Shown: positions 25,956 to 35,571, numbered from the stretch's first letter. The stretch: DNA of 64,000 nucleotides from Methanomassiliicoccales archaeon RumEn M2 (GCA_001421175.1 LJKL01000009.1:89616-153615); one strand, 5' to 3'. Notes: generated by a model from the sequence alone, not told the origin. A program made the numbers and translations.

Positions 25956-28361
25956 TCAGAAGAAATCGGACAGCTTGGAGCCCTTCGTCGTCGCCTTCTT
26001 CTTGGGCGGGACCTCGAGCTTTTCCTCTTTGCGGGCAGGGGTATCGAATCCGCCGTCGAAGAGGGTGGATTGCTGGCTTCCCATTAGCAGGTCCTTCTCA
26101 TCCCATCCGAATACCTCGGTGACACGGGATGCTGTGGATGCAAGCCTCTCGGCGTAGTACTTGTAATCTGGCATATGCCCGAACTCCTTGCCGCTTATGT
26201 ACGGCTCCACCGTTTGCGGTGTCGTTTTGGAATCCGTGACTATCCAGGAGACCTTCATGCCGGGTATGAAGTCGTATCCCATCTTCACCATCTTGGCGGC
26301 CGCCTGCACATTGGCCATGCTGTCAGGGTTCTGGTATGCGTCCAGGCCCTTGCATGTTCTGGATATCACGAGATCCGAAGCGGGCACCAGGCCGCTCATG
26401 ACCCTTCTTATCGTATCCCGGACTATGGCCACGGCCTCCTCGTTCTTCTCCTCGAGGATCTTCTCGAATAGGTCCATAAGAAGGTCGGATTGAAGATTGA
26501 AGGAGTCGGACCTCCTTATCTCGTACCCTCTTACCAGGAGCTCATCCTCCCATTTCGGCCATACCACTCTGCCCACGTATCTCTTCTTCTTGCCATGGGT
26601 GAACAGGGGCTCGAGGATCTTCTCGAATACCAGTGTCTCCTCTTCCTTGGAGAAGCGATCCGCCAGTCCTTTGCCGTACCCCACGGAGCCCTCAAGATCC
26701 TCTGCAGGGGACTGGACGAAGATGGAGTCCGTATCAGAGTAGATTATCGAGTCGCCCTCTTCCGTAAGGGTGCTGATTATGCTCTTCACGTTGTTCCTGG
26801 CGAATGCGGTTATGGAGGATCCGATGCTCTTGTCGGTGAATCTGTAGAATGATGATGCGAACACGCCGTAGAAGGTGTTCATGAGGATCTTCACAGCTGC
26901 CTGGAGGCCGTCCAGGTAATGCTCCTCCTTCGTATCGGTAGCACCCTTCATCTCTGTTTTTATCCGGTCCCTCTCCTCCATCAGTTCCTTGAGGATCCTG
27001 GGAAGCAGGCCCATCCTTCTTTCCTTGGAAAGATACCTTACCCCGTTGGGGCTCACGATCTCCCCGTCCTTGGAGAGCGTGGTGAAGCAGATGTTCTTCG
27101 ATATTATGAGGGAAGGATACATCGATTTGAAATCAAGGACACAGACCCAGTGGTACAGCCCCGGCTTGATCGCATGAACGTACCCTCCCTCGATCTGCTC
27201 CCCTCTGGTCCTGTTGCCGTTCATGGGGACGCCGATCTTCTCCCTGTCCGCCGCCCTTATGAGTATCGAGTCCACGAGAGTGGATGTCCCAGACGTAAGC
27301 ACATCGTCCACAGGCAGCTTCGACACCGCAGCAAGGTCCAGTCCTTTTCTCAGGGTGTCGACTTCCAGCAGTATGCGCAGGGACAGCTCCGCATCCTTGG
27401 TGCAGTACTCTATCACATGCTCCCGGTCATTGGCCCATTCGGTATCCATGTACTTCGGGTCCACGTCGATCTTCATCTCGCCCAGGACCTGCATGGCAAC
27501 CGCGTTCAGTGTTTCCTGTTTCGGCCTGAGCTCCCTCTTGGCGGCCCACCATGCATCGACCACCATTCGGCCCTTAACGCGCCAGTACCTTCCGCCGATG
27601 ATGCGGGGGGTGCTGCCGTCCCTCCCCCATTTAAGCTCATCCTGCATCTTGTGGACGGTGGCCCTCTCCACTATCTTCTTGATGTCATAGTTCTCTATAT
27701 TGTACCCGGTTATCACGTCCGGGTCCTCTTTCCTTATAAGATCCGCGAAGCCTTTGATCATGTCCTTCTCGGCTCCGACTATGGGCTCGCACCCCCTTAT
27801 GGTGCCATTCTCCCAGATAACCGAGCATATCGTGAATATGTAATCGTGGAGGACGCTGTTCTCTATGTCGAAAGAGAGAACTCTCAGCCCGGGGTCGAAG
27901 GGCTCTATGTTCTCGAAGGACTCCATCCTCAGAACGACGTCCGTGAAGTAGTCCTTCTCCACGACCTCCCCGGTCACTCTTATGCAGGATCCCATATCCT
28001 TATCGTAGAAGAACCGGTGGTGGAACGGGATATCTCCGGCCAGAATACGGTACTTCTTCTGTATCCTGGATTTGAAATCCGACATGAGCCAGGGGTAGGT
28101 TATTGTGATCTTTATCACGTTGCGCACAGCACCGTCGATGTACAGATTGTCCCCTTCTACGGAGAGAACATCCTTGTCCTTTCTCAAGGACTCGGCCAGA
28201 CCTGGGTCCGGCTCTACGACGAAGAGATAAGGTCTGGTGCCGTATGCCAGAACGGTGACCGATCTGCCGTCCCCGGATCTTCCGAAAAGCTCGACCACCG
28301 GCTCATTGCCGTCCTGCATGTATGATGCGGTCAATATCCGGAGGTCGAGAGTTTCGCTCAT
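25956..28361 (-). CDS. polB: DNA polymerase family B
   Basis: An 801-residue replicative-type polymerase with 3'-5' exonuclease. Seen in order: ExoI LSFDIENSVLHD near 155, ExoII GYNIENYDIKK near 217, ExoIII EYCTKDAEL near 324, polymerase motif A LDFKSMYPSLI near 414, motif B LQAAVKILMNTFYG near 490 and motif C YSDTDSIF near 544. The C-terminal tail KKKATTKGSKLSDFF ends in a likely PCNA-binding peptide (K-L-S-D-F-F). Length is normal. It overlaps the YchF gene as ATGA. Methanogens often also have PolD, not seen here. Confidence 0.95.
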   Translation of the reverse strand: MSETLDLRILTASYMQDGNEPVVELFGRSGDGRSVTVLAYGTRPYLFVVEPDPGLAESLRKDKDVLSVEGDNLYIDGAVRNVIKITITYPWLMSDFKSRIQKKYRILAGDIPFHHRFFYDKDMGSCIRVTGEVVEKDYFTDVVLRMESFENIEPFDPGLRVLSFDIENSVLHDYIFTICSVIWENGTIRGCEPIVGAEKDMIKGFADLIRKEDPDVITGYNIENYDIKKIVERATVHKMQDELKWGRDGSTPRIIGGRYWRVKGRMVVDAWWAAKRELRPKQETLNAVAMQVLGEMKIDVDPKYMDTEWANDREHVIEYCTKDAELSLRILLEVDTLRKGLDLAAVSKLPVDDVLTSGTSTLVDSILIRAADREKIGVPMNGNRTRGEQIEGGYVHAIKPGLYHWVCVLDFKSMYPSLIISKNICFTTLSKDGEIVSPNGVRYLSKERRMGLLPRILKELMEERDRIKTEMKGATDTKEEHYLDGLQAAVKILMNTFYGVFASSFYRFTDKSIGSSITAFARNNVKSIISTLTEEGDSIIYSDTDSIFVQSPAEDLEGSVGYGKGLADRFSKEEETLVFEKILEPLFTHGKKKRYVGRVVWPKWEDELLVRGYEIRRSDSFNLQSDLLMDLFEKILEEKNEEAVAIVRDTIRRVMSGLVPASDLVISRTCKGLDAYQNPDSMANVQAAAKMVKMGYDFIPGMKVSWIVTDSKTTPQTVEPYISGKEFGHMPDYKYYAERLASTASRVTEVFGWDEKDLLMGSQQSTLFDGGFDTPARKEEKLEVPPKKKATTKGSKLSDFF

Positions 28362-29545
28362 TTGTTCGCCACGATCCTTATGACATCCCCGTCCTGGAGT
28401 ATGTAATCGGCTCCGACGGTTCTCTTGGTTCTCGCGTTCACAGCTCTTATGAATTTATCCCCGAGGTCCGTGTGGACCTTATACGCCATATCCTTGGCGG
28501 TGGACCCCCTGGGTATGAGGAATGCATCCGGGAGAACGCTCCCGGAATGATCCGTGTAGTGCGTTTCGTCCTCCACAGGATAGACGACGATCAGGTCCAG
28601 GGTTTTGAATGCAGCCTTCTCCAGACACTCCTGGACGCCTGTACCGCCGTATCTTCCCATGTTCCTCCTCATGTATTCGAGGGCTTTCCTTTGGGCATCG
28701 TTGAGCTTCGCCTCATCCTTGATCACGAAGCTCTCGTCCCCCTGGACATAATCTATTATGCCCGCGGCCGCGGCCTTCTTGAGTGCCAGTTCCGTCTCCG
28801 CCATGGTGGGGACAGCATCCTTGGCGACAGCTCTGACAAGATCGGCGTTGCCTTGGGGGGCTATATCGGCTTTGTTCATCGCAACAATTAGGGGCTTGGA
28901 GGCCTCTCTTATCTCCTTTGAAAGTGCCAGCAATGTATTGTCATCCCATTTCATGGGGTCGGCCGGAGGCTCCACCTCTTTTACGGCGGACTTGATCTGC
29001 GCCTCCGTCATCTTAAGCCCGGCAAGCCTCTCGTGGAGGATCTCCTCAGGCTTCGCACCTGTCATCTTCGCAGTTCTGGCCATTTTGGAGAAACCGCTCT
29101 CGAGTATGCTCTTTATCCACATCCCTATCTCCTTGGCCAGGAACACCACGTCCTCTCTGGGGTCGTGATCCCCGGGTTTTCCGGGAACGCCCTCTATGTT
29201 GGTGGACCCGCTCACATCTATGACATTGATCAGAGCATCCGCCTGCCTCAGATCATCCAGGAACTGATTCCCGAGACCCTTTCCCTGCCAGGCATCTGGC
29301 ACCAGGCCCGCCACATCCAGCAGTTCAACCGGGATCATCCTGGTGCCGTTTATGCATCCGGAGTTCCGGGGATTGCATTTGACGCCCAGCTCTTTGCACG
29401 GGCAGGGGGCCCTTACATAACCGACTCCCCTGTTCGCCGCTATAGTGGTGAAAGGATAGTTCGCTATCTCCACCGATGCCATCGTCGCGGCGCTGAAGAA
29501 TGTTGATTTTCCCACGTTGGGCTTGCCCACTATCCCTATCTGCAT
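28358..29545 (-). CDS. ychF: YchF/Obg-like GTPase/ATPase with TGS domain
   Basis: A 395-residue translation-linked P-loop NTPase. G1 IGIVGKPNVGKSTF is at the very start, with G3 ELLDVAGLVPDAWQGKGLG near 77 and a G4-like VAMNKADI near 221; a C-terminal TGS domain (DAFLIPRGSTAKDMAYKVHT, then ADYILQDGDVIRIV) closes it. Cysteines in CPCKELGVKCNPRNSGC near 50 are typical of archaeal members. The ATG at 29545 is chosen because GTTATAT at 29573-29579 lies about 31 bases upstream; a start at 29566 would be too close. Confidence 0.88.
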   Translation of the reverse strand: MQIGIVGKPNVGKSTFFSAATMASVEIANYPFTTIAANRGVGYVRAPCPCKELGVKCNPRNSGCINGTRMIPVELLDVAGLVPDAWQGKGLGNQFLDDLRQADALINVIDVSGSTNIEGVPGKPGDHDPREDVVFLAKEIGMWIKSILESGFSKMARTAKMTGAKPEEILHERLAGLKMTEAQIKSAVKEVEPPADPMKWDDNTLLALSKEIREASKPLIVAMNKADIAPQGNADLVRAVAKDAVPTMAETELALKKAAAAGIIDYVQGDESFVIKDEAKLNDAQRKALEYMRRNMGRYGGTGVQECLEKAAFKTLDLIVVYPVEDETHYTDHSGSVLPDAFLIPRGSTAKDMAYKVHTDLGDKFIRAVNARTKRTVGADYILQDGDVIRIVANK

Positions 29546-29572
29546 ACTATCGTCCGAGAATGGCATTATTAT

Positions 29573-29579
29573 GTTATAT
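29573..29579 (-). promoter_or_regulatory. TATA-like box for ychF, inside ksgA 3' region
   Basis: GTTATAT (plus strand) about 31 bases before the ychF ATG and just after the ksgA stop, suggesting that ychF-polB has its own promoter. Confidence 0.45.
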
Positions 29580-29601
29580 CTTTCCCAGGATGCAGCGGGA
29601 T

Positions 29602-30438
29602 TCACTGAGGGGGCGCTTCTTCGTCGGCTACGATACTGTCTTCGACGTGCCACAGGCGGAATATGCTGTTCGCCAACGCTGCTATCTCATGGGGAGTCAG
29701 CGTTTCTATGCGCTCGTTCAGGAAAGGTATGTCCCCTTCTGCAACGCCGGGAGGGATCATCCCGGCAGCCCTCAGGGAGGTGGAGATCTTCTTCCTCCTG
29801 TGGTTGAATGTTATCTCGGTCACCTTCAGGAACGTCTTCTCATCGAGGACCTCGAAGGGGGCGGGGCGGGGAACGATCTCCACTATGGCGGAATCCACCT
29901 TTGGTTTCGGTTTGAATCTGGATGCCGGAACAGTCTCGAGTATCCTGCAGTCGGCTTTGTAGAAGAGATTGACCGTCAGTCTGGAATAGTCTCTGCTGCC
30001 GGTCTCGGCCACCATGCGCTCGGCGAATTCCTTCTGCACCATCACGATGGCCTTTCTGAAGTCATGCTCCAGGAGCTTGAATATTATCGGGGTCGAAACG
30101 CTGTACGGAAGATTGCTGACGAAGACATCGAATCTGGGGAAGGGGACCTTCACGGCATCCCCCCGTATCAGCCTCACGGACGGGAATGTGGCGGCCACGT
30201 GATCTGCCAGGGAGGCATCAAGCTCTATGCATGTGACATCCCCGGATCTTGAAGAAAGTCTGCTTGTAAGGATGCCGAGGCCCGGCCCCACCTCAAGAAC
30301 CCGGTCGCTCTCGGATATGCCGGCGCAGTCCACCTGCCTCTCGGCCACCCTGTCGTCCGTGAGGAAGTTCTGTCCCTTGCTCTTCTTGGGCTTCACACCG
30401 GTCTCGGCGATAAGCCGTCCCGTATCCTTTCCTTTCAT
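29602..30438 (-). CDS. ksgA: rRNA adenine dimethyltransferase KsgA/Dim1
   Basis: A 278-residue SAM-dependent enzyme that makes the two adjacent m6,2A residues near the 3' end of 16S rRNA. Motifs: SKGQNFLTDDRVAERQV near 19, VLEVGPGLGILTSRL near 47, CIELDAS near 71, and the catalytic NLPYSVSTPIIFKLL near 109, then FKPKPKVDSAIVEI near 179. It overlaps the upstream DUF655 gene as ATGA, an order common in archaea. Confidence 0.93.
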   Translation of the reverse strand: MKGKDTGRLIAETGVKPKKSKGQNFLTDDRVAERQVDCAGISESDRVLEVGPGLGILTSRLSSRSGDVTCIELDASLADHVAATFPSVRLIRGDAVKVPFPRFDVFVSNLPYSVSTPIIFKLLEHDFRKAIVMVQKEFAERMVAETGSRDYSRLTVNLFYKADCRILETVPASRFKPKPKVDSAIVEIVPRPAPFEVLDEKTFLKVTEITFNHRRKKISTSLRAAGMIPPGVAEGDIPFLNERIETLTPHEIAALANSIFRLWHVEDSIVADEEAPPQ

Positions 30439-30983
30439 TTGGAGATGAAGATATACCGCCGTCTTTCGTCGTCGGATATCTCCAGCATTATGCGCTCTTT
30501 GATGAGCTTCTCGGGAGCCTTCAGGATGGGCACTCTCTTCGTTATGTCCTCGAAGCTTGTGAACTTGCCCAGTCTTCTTTCCTTGAGGAAGTCCTCCAGG
30601 GTCTTCTTGCCCATTCCGGGCAGCTCCTCCAGAAGGTGCTTCTTGATGTTGATGGGACCTGCCTCATTGAAGAATTTAACGTACCTGGCCTCGTTTTTCT
30701 TCACCAGGTTCTGCACTATGTAATCCAATTCGGTCTGGGCAGTTCCGGTCAGGTCCTTGTACGAGACACGTCTCTTGACATGGTCTATCTCGTTGCGCAG
30801 CTTGCCGTCCTTGCCTATGTACACCCTGTCCTCTATGGCTATCTTGGCGCCTTCCTTCGGCACAAGCTCGAAAAGCTTGAACTCGTCCTCTCCCACCGCA
30901 TAGCAGATCGGGCTTCTCTTAGCGTAGCTGGTACCGGGTAAACCCTGCGGCATATAATCCAAAATGTATGCGTATTCTTCCAA
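30435..30983 (-). CDS. DUF655 family nucleic-acid-binding protein
   Basis: A 182-residue DUF655 protein, conserved in archaea between RpoF and KsgA. It opens EEYAYILDYMPQGLPG, has an OB-like central part, and a C-terminal helix-hairpin-helix unit LLEELPGMGKKTLEDFLKER near 126-145. The position suggests a role in transcription, rRNA processing or ribosome assembly, unproven. Confidence 0.85.
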   Translation of the reverse strand: MEEYAYILDYMPQGLPGTSYAKRSPICYAVGEDEFKLFELVPKEGAKIAIEDRVYIGKDGKLRNEIDHVKRRVSYKDLTGTAQTELDYIVQNLVKKNEARYVKFFNEAGPINIKKHLLEELPGMGKKTLEDFLKERRLGKFTSFEDITKRVPILKAPEKLIKERIMLEISDDERRRYIFISK

Positions 30984-31017
30984 AGGACAATCCCCCCAAT
31001 GTTCGTAGAGAGCAACC

Positions 31018-31338
31018 TTAGAGGTGCTTCCCGACTATTTCAATTATTTTATTGACGCCGTCGGCCTCGAGGTTGATCCTCTCTTTGGAGAAAATGGCAC
31101 GAACGTCTTCAGGATACTTCGGAAGTATGTCGGCAATCTTGTATTTTATGAAATCGGTTATGAAGTCCAGCTCTTCGAGCTCGGCTATCAGGGCCTTGGT
31201 GTCCTCCACCGAGAGCCTTGCGGTGGCTTCGGACTGCATCAGGGCGGCTCTCTGAGCGTTGTTCAGCTCGCCTCTTTCGTTGCCGGCCTTGGTAAGGAGC
31301 TCCTTGACCTCGACTGTGCTGATGTATTCCTCTGCCAT
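31018..31338 (-). CDS. rpoF: DNA-directed RNA polymerase subunit F (Rpb4-like)
   Basis: A 106-residue Rpb4 homologue, half of the F/E stalk of archaeal RNA polymerase. It shows TVEVKELLTKAGNERGEL near 8, the family ARLSVEDTKALIAELEEL near 40 and the C-terminal HRDC-like ILPKYPEDVRAIFSKERINL. The ATG at 31338 follows GAGGTG six bases upstream; longer starts overlap L21e. It is part of the run L21e, rpoF, DUF655, ksgA. Confidence 0.88.
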   Translation of the reverse strand: MAEEYISTVEVKELLTKAGNERGELNNAQRAALMQSEATARLSVEDTKALIAELEELDFITDFIKYKIADILPKYPEDVRAIFSKERINLEADGVNKIIEIVGKHL

Positions 31339-31348
31339 CTTATTCACC

Positions 31349-31639
31349 TCAGACATTCCTGACCAGGTGCTCCGGGCGTGCAACTACGATCTTGTCCTTG
31401 TTGCCGTCCTTTACCCTGACCTCGAAAGCTGCGCCTCTTCTTCCTATGACCGTGCCGGTAAGGCCGTGGAATCTGGAGAAGGGCATGCCCTTGTGGACGC
31501 TGGGATCTATGACTATGTTGACCTTGTCGCCTTCGTCGAAGACCTGCATAGCCTTGGTTATCGGGGAAAGACCGCGCGCTCTGGGCTTCTTGCGGAGCAG
31601 GTTGCGGGTCTTGGTCCTCGTTCCTTTTGTCGCTTTCAT
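31349..31639 (-). CDS. rpl21e: 50S ribosomal protein L21e
   Basis: A 96-residue L21e with the conserved start ATKGTRTKTRNLLRKKPRAR, an SH3-like middle (FDEGDKVNIVIDPSVHKGMP) and the ending GRRGAAFEVRVKDG. The ATG at 31639 corresponds to the family start; an upstream extension is not needed. It overlaps the pus10 stop as ATGA. Confidence 0.93.
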   Translation of the reverse strand: MKATKGTRTKTRNLLRKKPRARGLSPITKAMQVFDEGDKVNIVIDPSVHKGMPFSRFHGLTGTVIGRRGAAFEVRVKDGNKDKIVVARPEHLVRNV

Positions 31640-32852
31640 TTCGGTTCCTCTTGATCGTTTATCGCTATGACGTCCAAAGCTTCCACGGCGCATCTCACGC
31701 CTAACGCCTCGGAGAAGCTGGGTATGCTTCTTCCGTCATCTCCGGAGACGAATTCCTTGACATAGGTCCCGGATTCCGTCTCGAGGGTCAGGTCGAATGT
31801 GCCGTCATCAGCCATCTCTGCCTCGACCCACAGGATCTTCCTCTTGCGGATCAGGTCGGCACGTCTGTGCTCAACCCTCCGAGGAGTCCTCTGGTCAACA
31901 TAGACGTCCCTGAACGACAGTGCTACCCCAACCACTTGCTCTTTATTAACTTTACCATCTGCCCTGACACGTGCCCTGTAGACCTTTGTGGGAGTTGCCA
32001 GCTTGGTCTTTTTGACCGCTCCCCTGTCGGTGAAGGAAAGGTCCCTGTAATGGGCCAGGTCGGACTCGTTCGCCCTCAGCTCCAACTCGTCCAGGTCTAT
32101 GTCCCTTTTCTTCGGCTGGCTGATCTCAAGGACGAAGGGCCTCCCGTCCCCCAACATGAGGCGTCTATATCCTCCCTTCCCATGCCGTGGAAGAAGTGCT
32201 CCTTCCCATCCGCCATCCTGAGGGCTATGTCTCCGATGATCTCCTGAACAGACGTCTGGTACATCTTCCCCGTCTCGTTGCATCTGGCACATCCCTTGCC
32301 CTTGCAGGCTCTGCACGGCCATATCGTCTGCGGGATCTCCCTGCTGAGCTTGTTGTATCTTCCGTATATGAAAAGCGGAGCCATATCCAGCTCCACGTCC
32401 GCGAACCTGGTGTCTATGCAGGCCACAACCTGAGGGTTCTTGAATTCCACAGGGCGGTTTATCATGGGCAGGGCGATCTTCCCGATCTCCCTGTTCAGCT
32501 CCGTCTTTATGGACTCCCCTTCGATCCCCAGCTCCTTCCACAGGGCCTTCTCCGCCTCGGTTATGGCAGGGTCCACACGGCACCCGACGAGGAAGTTATC
32601 GCTCTCCACGGAGTTGACGCTCTCGGCGACGCTCTCGGCGAAGCGGTCCAGGAGGTCGAAGACATCATCGCACAGGGAGCACCCCTCCGGGGCACCGAGT
32701 GCCAGGCTGTCCCTTATGATCCTTCCCCTGGCATCGTTCGTCATCCCTTTGCCGGACTTCCCGAACAGCCTTCCCAGGCAGTGATCGCAGAGTCCCTTCT
32801 CCGCTGCCTTGGCAGCAATATCGGTATCGAATGTGAAATCATCCATATGCAT
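31636..32852 (-). CDS. pus10: tRNA pseudouridine synthase Pus10 (frameshifted)
   Basis: Two frames give one protein of about 405 residues. The N-terminal part has a THUMP-like domain framed by zinc cysteines (CDHCLGRLFG near 22, CSLCDD near 58), then CRVDP, CIDTRFADVELDM and the zinc motif WPCRACKGKGCARCNETG. The catalytic part has GREDIDAS near 223 with the aspartate, then LGDGRPFVLEISQPKKR and TESGTYVKEFVSGDDG. One T is missing at 32157 (plus strand); restoring it joins IDAS to MLGDGRPFV. Pus10 makes pseudouridine 54 and 55 in archaeal tRNA. A sequencing error is the likeliest cause of the break. Confidence 0.87.
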
Positions 32853-32856
32853 TCCC

Positions 32857-33402
32857 TCAGAGGTCGAACCCCAGCTCCGAGATCCTGAGTCTGGGTCTTT
32901 GGGATTCTAAGAAGTGGTACACGGTCGCATGCTCGCTTCCGTTTATGATCATCTCCACGGCCTCTTTGGCGACCGGCAGGCTTACCGAGTCCCCGATCAG
33001 GGCGACCGTGTTGCCGTAAACCGTCATGTGAACGCCCGTAAGGTCCTCGATGATCCTGCGGGTCTTGCCGTCAGTGCCTATCAGGCGGCCCCTGACGCGG
33101 TTAAGCTGGTTGGTCTTCGTGCCGATCACCTGTTTGAGGTCTATGACCTCCAGGTACTCGTCGTCCTTGAAGAGCCTGCATGCCCTCTCCGGGCTGAAGC
33201 CTCTTCCTATGGCTCTGATGACATCGCACACCTTGAGAGCCAGAAGCGGATCCGCATCCTTCGCCTCATCATGGACCATGACGTTGCCCTCTTTGTCGAT
33301 GTCGATCCTCATACCGCACATCCTCTGGAGCATCGCCTTCGTCTGGCCCTCTGCACCTATGGCCACGCCAACTCTGTCCTGGGGGATCCTAACCGGTCTC
33401 AT
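32857..33402 (-). CDS. KH-domain RNA-binding protein (Krr1/Dim2-like)
   Basis: A 181-residue protein with two KH domains: IPQDRVGVAIGAEGQTKAML near 6-25 and the second with GRLIGTDGKTRRIIEDLTGV near 104-123. It corresponds to the archaeal homologue of yeast Krr1/Pno1 (Dim2), a small-subunit assembly factor that works with Dim1/KsgA and RIO1. Here all three lie in the same block. Overlap with the RIO1 stop is four bases. Confidence 0.85.
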   Translation of the reverse strand: MRPVRIPQDRVGVAIGAEGQTKAMLQRMCGMRIDIDKEGNVMVHDEAKDADPLLALKVCDVIRAIGRGFSPERACRLFKDDEYLEVIDLKQVIGTKTNQLNRVRGRLIGTDGKTRRIIEDLTGVHMTVYGNTVALIGDSVSLPVAKEAVEMIINGSEHATVYHFLESQRPRLRISELGFDL

Positions 33403-34184
33403 TCGTCATCACTGTCCTTGCTCAGGGCCTCCTCCATTATAACGTCGACGCTTATGATATCTGCGCCCCTGTTCTTGAAGAAGCGGTTAACGTTCTCTAT
33501 GTCCCGCCTAAGGAATTCCTTGGCGTTGAAATGATCTGATGTGACGGCCTGGCCGCAATCTATGAGCACCGGCTCCCCTTCGAACATGAGCACATTGTAC
33601 TCGCTCAGGTCCCCATGTACCAGGCGGGCGTCCCTGAATCCGTCTATCGCGAAGGATATGACCTCATCGTAAGTCTCGTCAGGTTCCTCCAGCACGCAGT
33701 TCTTCAGCTGGGGGGCAGGGGAGTTCTCGTCGCCTATGTACTCCATGATCAGGCAGTTCTTCTTGAAAGCGAAGGGCTCCGGGACGGGGATGCCCGCATC
33801 CCAGTACCTGTTGAGGTTGCTGTACTCCTTCCTGGTCCAGGCATAGATCAGCTTCCTGCGATTGCCTTTTATGTCGCCGAATCTGGGGTCCCCTTCAATG
33901 TATTTGTTGATCCTTTTGAAAGTGGAAGTGGAGGTCCTGAATATCTTCAGGGCCATCGGCTCGCCGTCCGGGTCCTCGGCGTAGAATACGTTGCCCTCCT
34001 TCCCCGTGGATATCGGGAATCCTATGTGCTCTATCACACCGGAGGTCATGAAGTCGTAGATGGTCATCAGGGTCTGGGCATCGAAGACCTCTGCCAGTGT
34101 GCTTCTCTCGTCTCCGCTCTTGTCTGTCTTCAGCGCATCTACTCTGCGCTCCAGATAAGCGTAGACCTCCTCATAGGATGTCAC
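33399..34184 (-). CDS. rio1: RIO1-type serine protein kinase
   Basis: A 261-residue atypical kinase/ATPase of late small-subunit maturation. Seen are the flexible loop STGKEGNVFYAEDPDG near 59-74, the lysine in MALKIFRTSTSTFKR, the hinge LIMEYIGDE near 146, the catalytic LVHGDLSEYNVLM near 189 (H-G-D-L-S-E-Y-N) and metal loop LIDCGQAV with D-C-G for D-F-G. A downstream tail of acidic residues follows. It forms a run with aIF1A, the KH protein and Pus10. Confidence 0.92.
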   Translation of the reverse strand: MTSYEEVYAYLERRVDALKTDKSGDERSTLAEVFDAQTLMTIYDFMTSGVIEHIGFPISTGKEGNVFYAEDPDGEPMALKIFRTSTSTFKRINKYIEGDPRFGDIKGNRRKLIYAWTRKEYSNLNRYWDAGIPVPEPFAFKKNCLIMEYIGDENSPAPQLKNCVLEEPDETYDEVISFAIDGFRDARLVHGDLSEYNVLMFEGEPVLIDCGQAVTSDHFNAKEFLRRDIENVNRFFKNRGADIISVDVIMEEALSKDSDDE

Positions 34185-34193
34185 GGGACCACC

Positions 34194-34526
34194 TTAGAAA
34201 ATATCCAGGTTCTTGGGGATCCTGTTCCTCTTGCTCAGGTTCACGGCCTGAGTCCTCGTGTATCGGAATCTTACGTCGCATTTGTCCGGTTGGAAATCCC
34301 AAATCGCGACTATCACCAGGTCGCCCTCTCTGATCCACATCCTTTTCTTGATCTTTCCCGGGATGCGGCCGATCCTGGAGACCCCGTCCTCGCACATTAT
34401 GCGTATCTTCGAGGCCCCGAGCAGCTGGTCAGCTATTCCGAACATCTCTCCTTCTTTTATGTTCGGCAGACGTACACGTGATACGTCCTCCTCATTGCTT
34501 TCCATAGGTTCTTCTCTGGGGCTCAA
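34194..34526 (-). CDS. eif1a: Translation initiation factor aIF1A
   Basis: A 110-residue aIF1A with the OB fold of the family: LPNIKEGEMFGIADQLLGAS near 20, IMCEDGVSRIGRIPGKIKKR near 43-62 and IREGDLVIVAIWDFQPDKCD near 65. It helps 30S subunits receive initiator tRNA. ATG 34526 or the later ATG 34505 are possible. CTTATATA on the minus strand near 34560-34568 is the likely TATA box. It heads the block running down to KsgA. Confidence 0.93.
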   Translation of the reverse strand: MSPREEPMESNEEDVSRVRLPNIKEGEMFGIADQLLGASKIRIMCEDGVSRIGRIPGKIKKRMWIREGDLVIVAIWDFQPDKCDVRFRYTRTQAVNLSKRNRIPKNLDIF

Positions 34527-34677
34527 TTGGGCTTCCTCTGCGGCATCCGAACATTTGGCGGTATATAAGTGTTACATGGATAACCGCGGTTTATAAGCGG
34601 GAAGGCATCGGGTTTAAGTACATCTCGCAACGTAGGTACCGTTCGCCATCAAAGGCAGGCATCCAGGGGGTGCTAGC

Positions 34678-35565
34678 ATGAAAAACAAGAAAAATAAATC
34701 CAACGCGGATCTGGCACAGACATTCAGAGGCGGAGTCATAATGGATGTTACGACCCCGGAGCAGGCGCTCATAGCCGAGAAGGCAGGGGCCTGCGCCGTA
34801 ATGGCACTGGAAAGGGTACCTGCGGACATACGCGCATCCGGCGGCGTATCGAGGATGAGCGATCCCCTGATGATCAAGAGGATAGCGGATTCGGTATCGA
34901 TACCGGTCATGGCGAAATGCCGCATAGGTCATTTCGTGGAGGCCCAGATCCTGGAGGCCATAGGCATCGATTACATTGACGAGAGCGAGGTGCTCTCTCC
35001 TGCGGACGATATCCATCACATAGACAAGAAGCAGTTCAGGACGCCCTTCGTCTGCGGCGCCAGGAATCTGGGCGAGGCACTGAGGAGGGTTTCCGAGGGG
35101 GCGTCCATGATCAGGACCAAAGGCGAGGCCGGTACCGGGGACATAGTCCAGGCGGTCTACCACATGCGCACGGTCAATGCGGAGATAAGGCACGTGGCGT
35201 CCCTGAGGGAGGACGAGATCTACGAAGAGGCCAAGAGGCTGTCCGTGCCGGCGGAGCTTCTACGGGAGGTACACAGGACAGGCAAGCTGCCGGTAGTCAA
35301 TTTCGCTGCCGGAGGGGTCGCCACCCCTGCCGATGCTGCGCTGATGATGCAGTTGGGCGCGGAAGGAGTATTCGTCGGTTCCGGGATATTCAGGTCCGGC
35401 AACCCCGCGAAAAGGGCTGAGGCCATCGTGAAGGCGGTCGCCAACTACGATAGCCCCGAGGTCATTGCCAAAGTGTCAGAGGATCTGGGCGAGGCGATGG
35501 TGGGGATAAACAAGGACGAGATCGAGAAGCTCAGCGGCATCAGGATGGCTGAGCGCGGTCAGTGA
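34678..35565 (+). CDS. pdxS: Pyridoxal 5'-phosphate synthase subunit PdxS
   Basis: A 295-residue PdxS that makes PLP from ribose 5-phosphate, glyceraldehyde 3-phosphate and ammonia. It shows [20 protein letters not shown] near 20, [20 protein letters not shown] near 41-60, the catalytic lysine in VMAKCRIGH near 79, [10 protein letters not shown] near 143 with the second lysine, and [20 protein letters not shown] near 209. The glutaminase partner pdxT is not in the window. TATA-like TTTATAAGC lies at about 34590. PLP would serve dapL and lysA nearby. A strong hairpin terminator follows. Confidence 0.94.
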   Translation: MKNKKNKSNADLAQTFRGGVIMDVTTPEQALIAEKAGACAVMALERVPADIRASGGVSRMSDPLMIKRIADSVSIPVMAKCRIGHFVEAQILEAIGIDYIDESEVLSPADDIHHIDKKQFRTPFVCGARNLGEALRRVSEGASMIRTKGEAGTGDIVQAVYHMRTVNAEIRHVASLREDEIYEEAKRLSVPAELLREVHRTGKLPVVNFAAGGVATPADAALMMQLGAEGVFVGSGIFRSGNPAKRAEAIVKAVANYDSPEVIAKVSEDLGEAMVGINKDEIEKLSGIRMAERGQ

Positions 35566-35571
35566 GCTCCC

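Noticed and set aside
26919..28325. A 468-codon open frame on the plus strand opposite polB
   Set aside because: It mirrors polB codon by codon and has histidine-, leucine- and valine-rich composition typical of an antisense shadow; PolB has every family motif.
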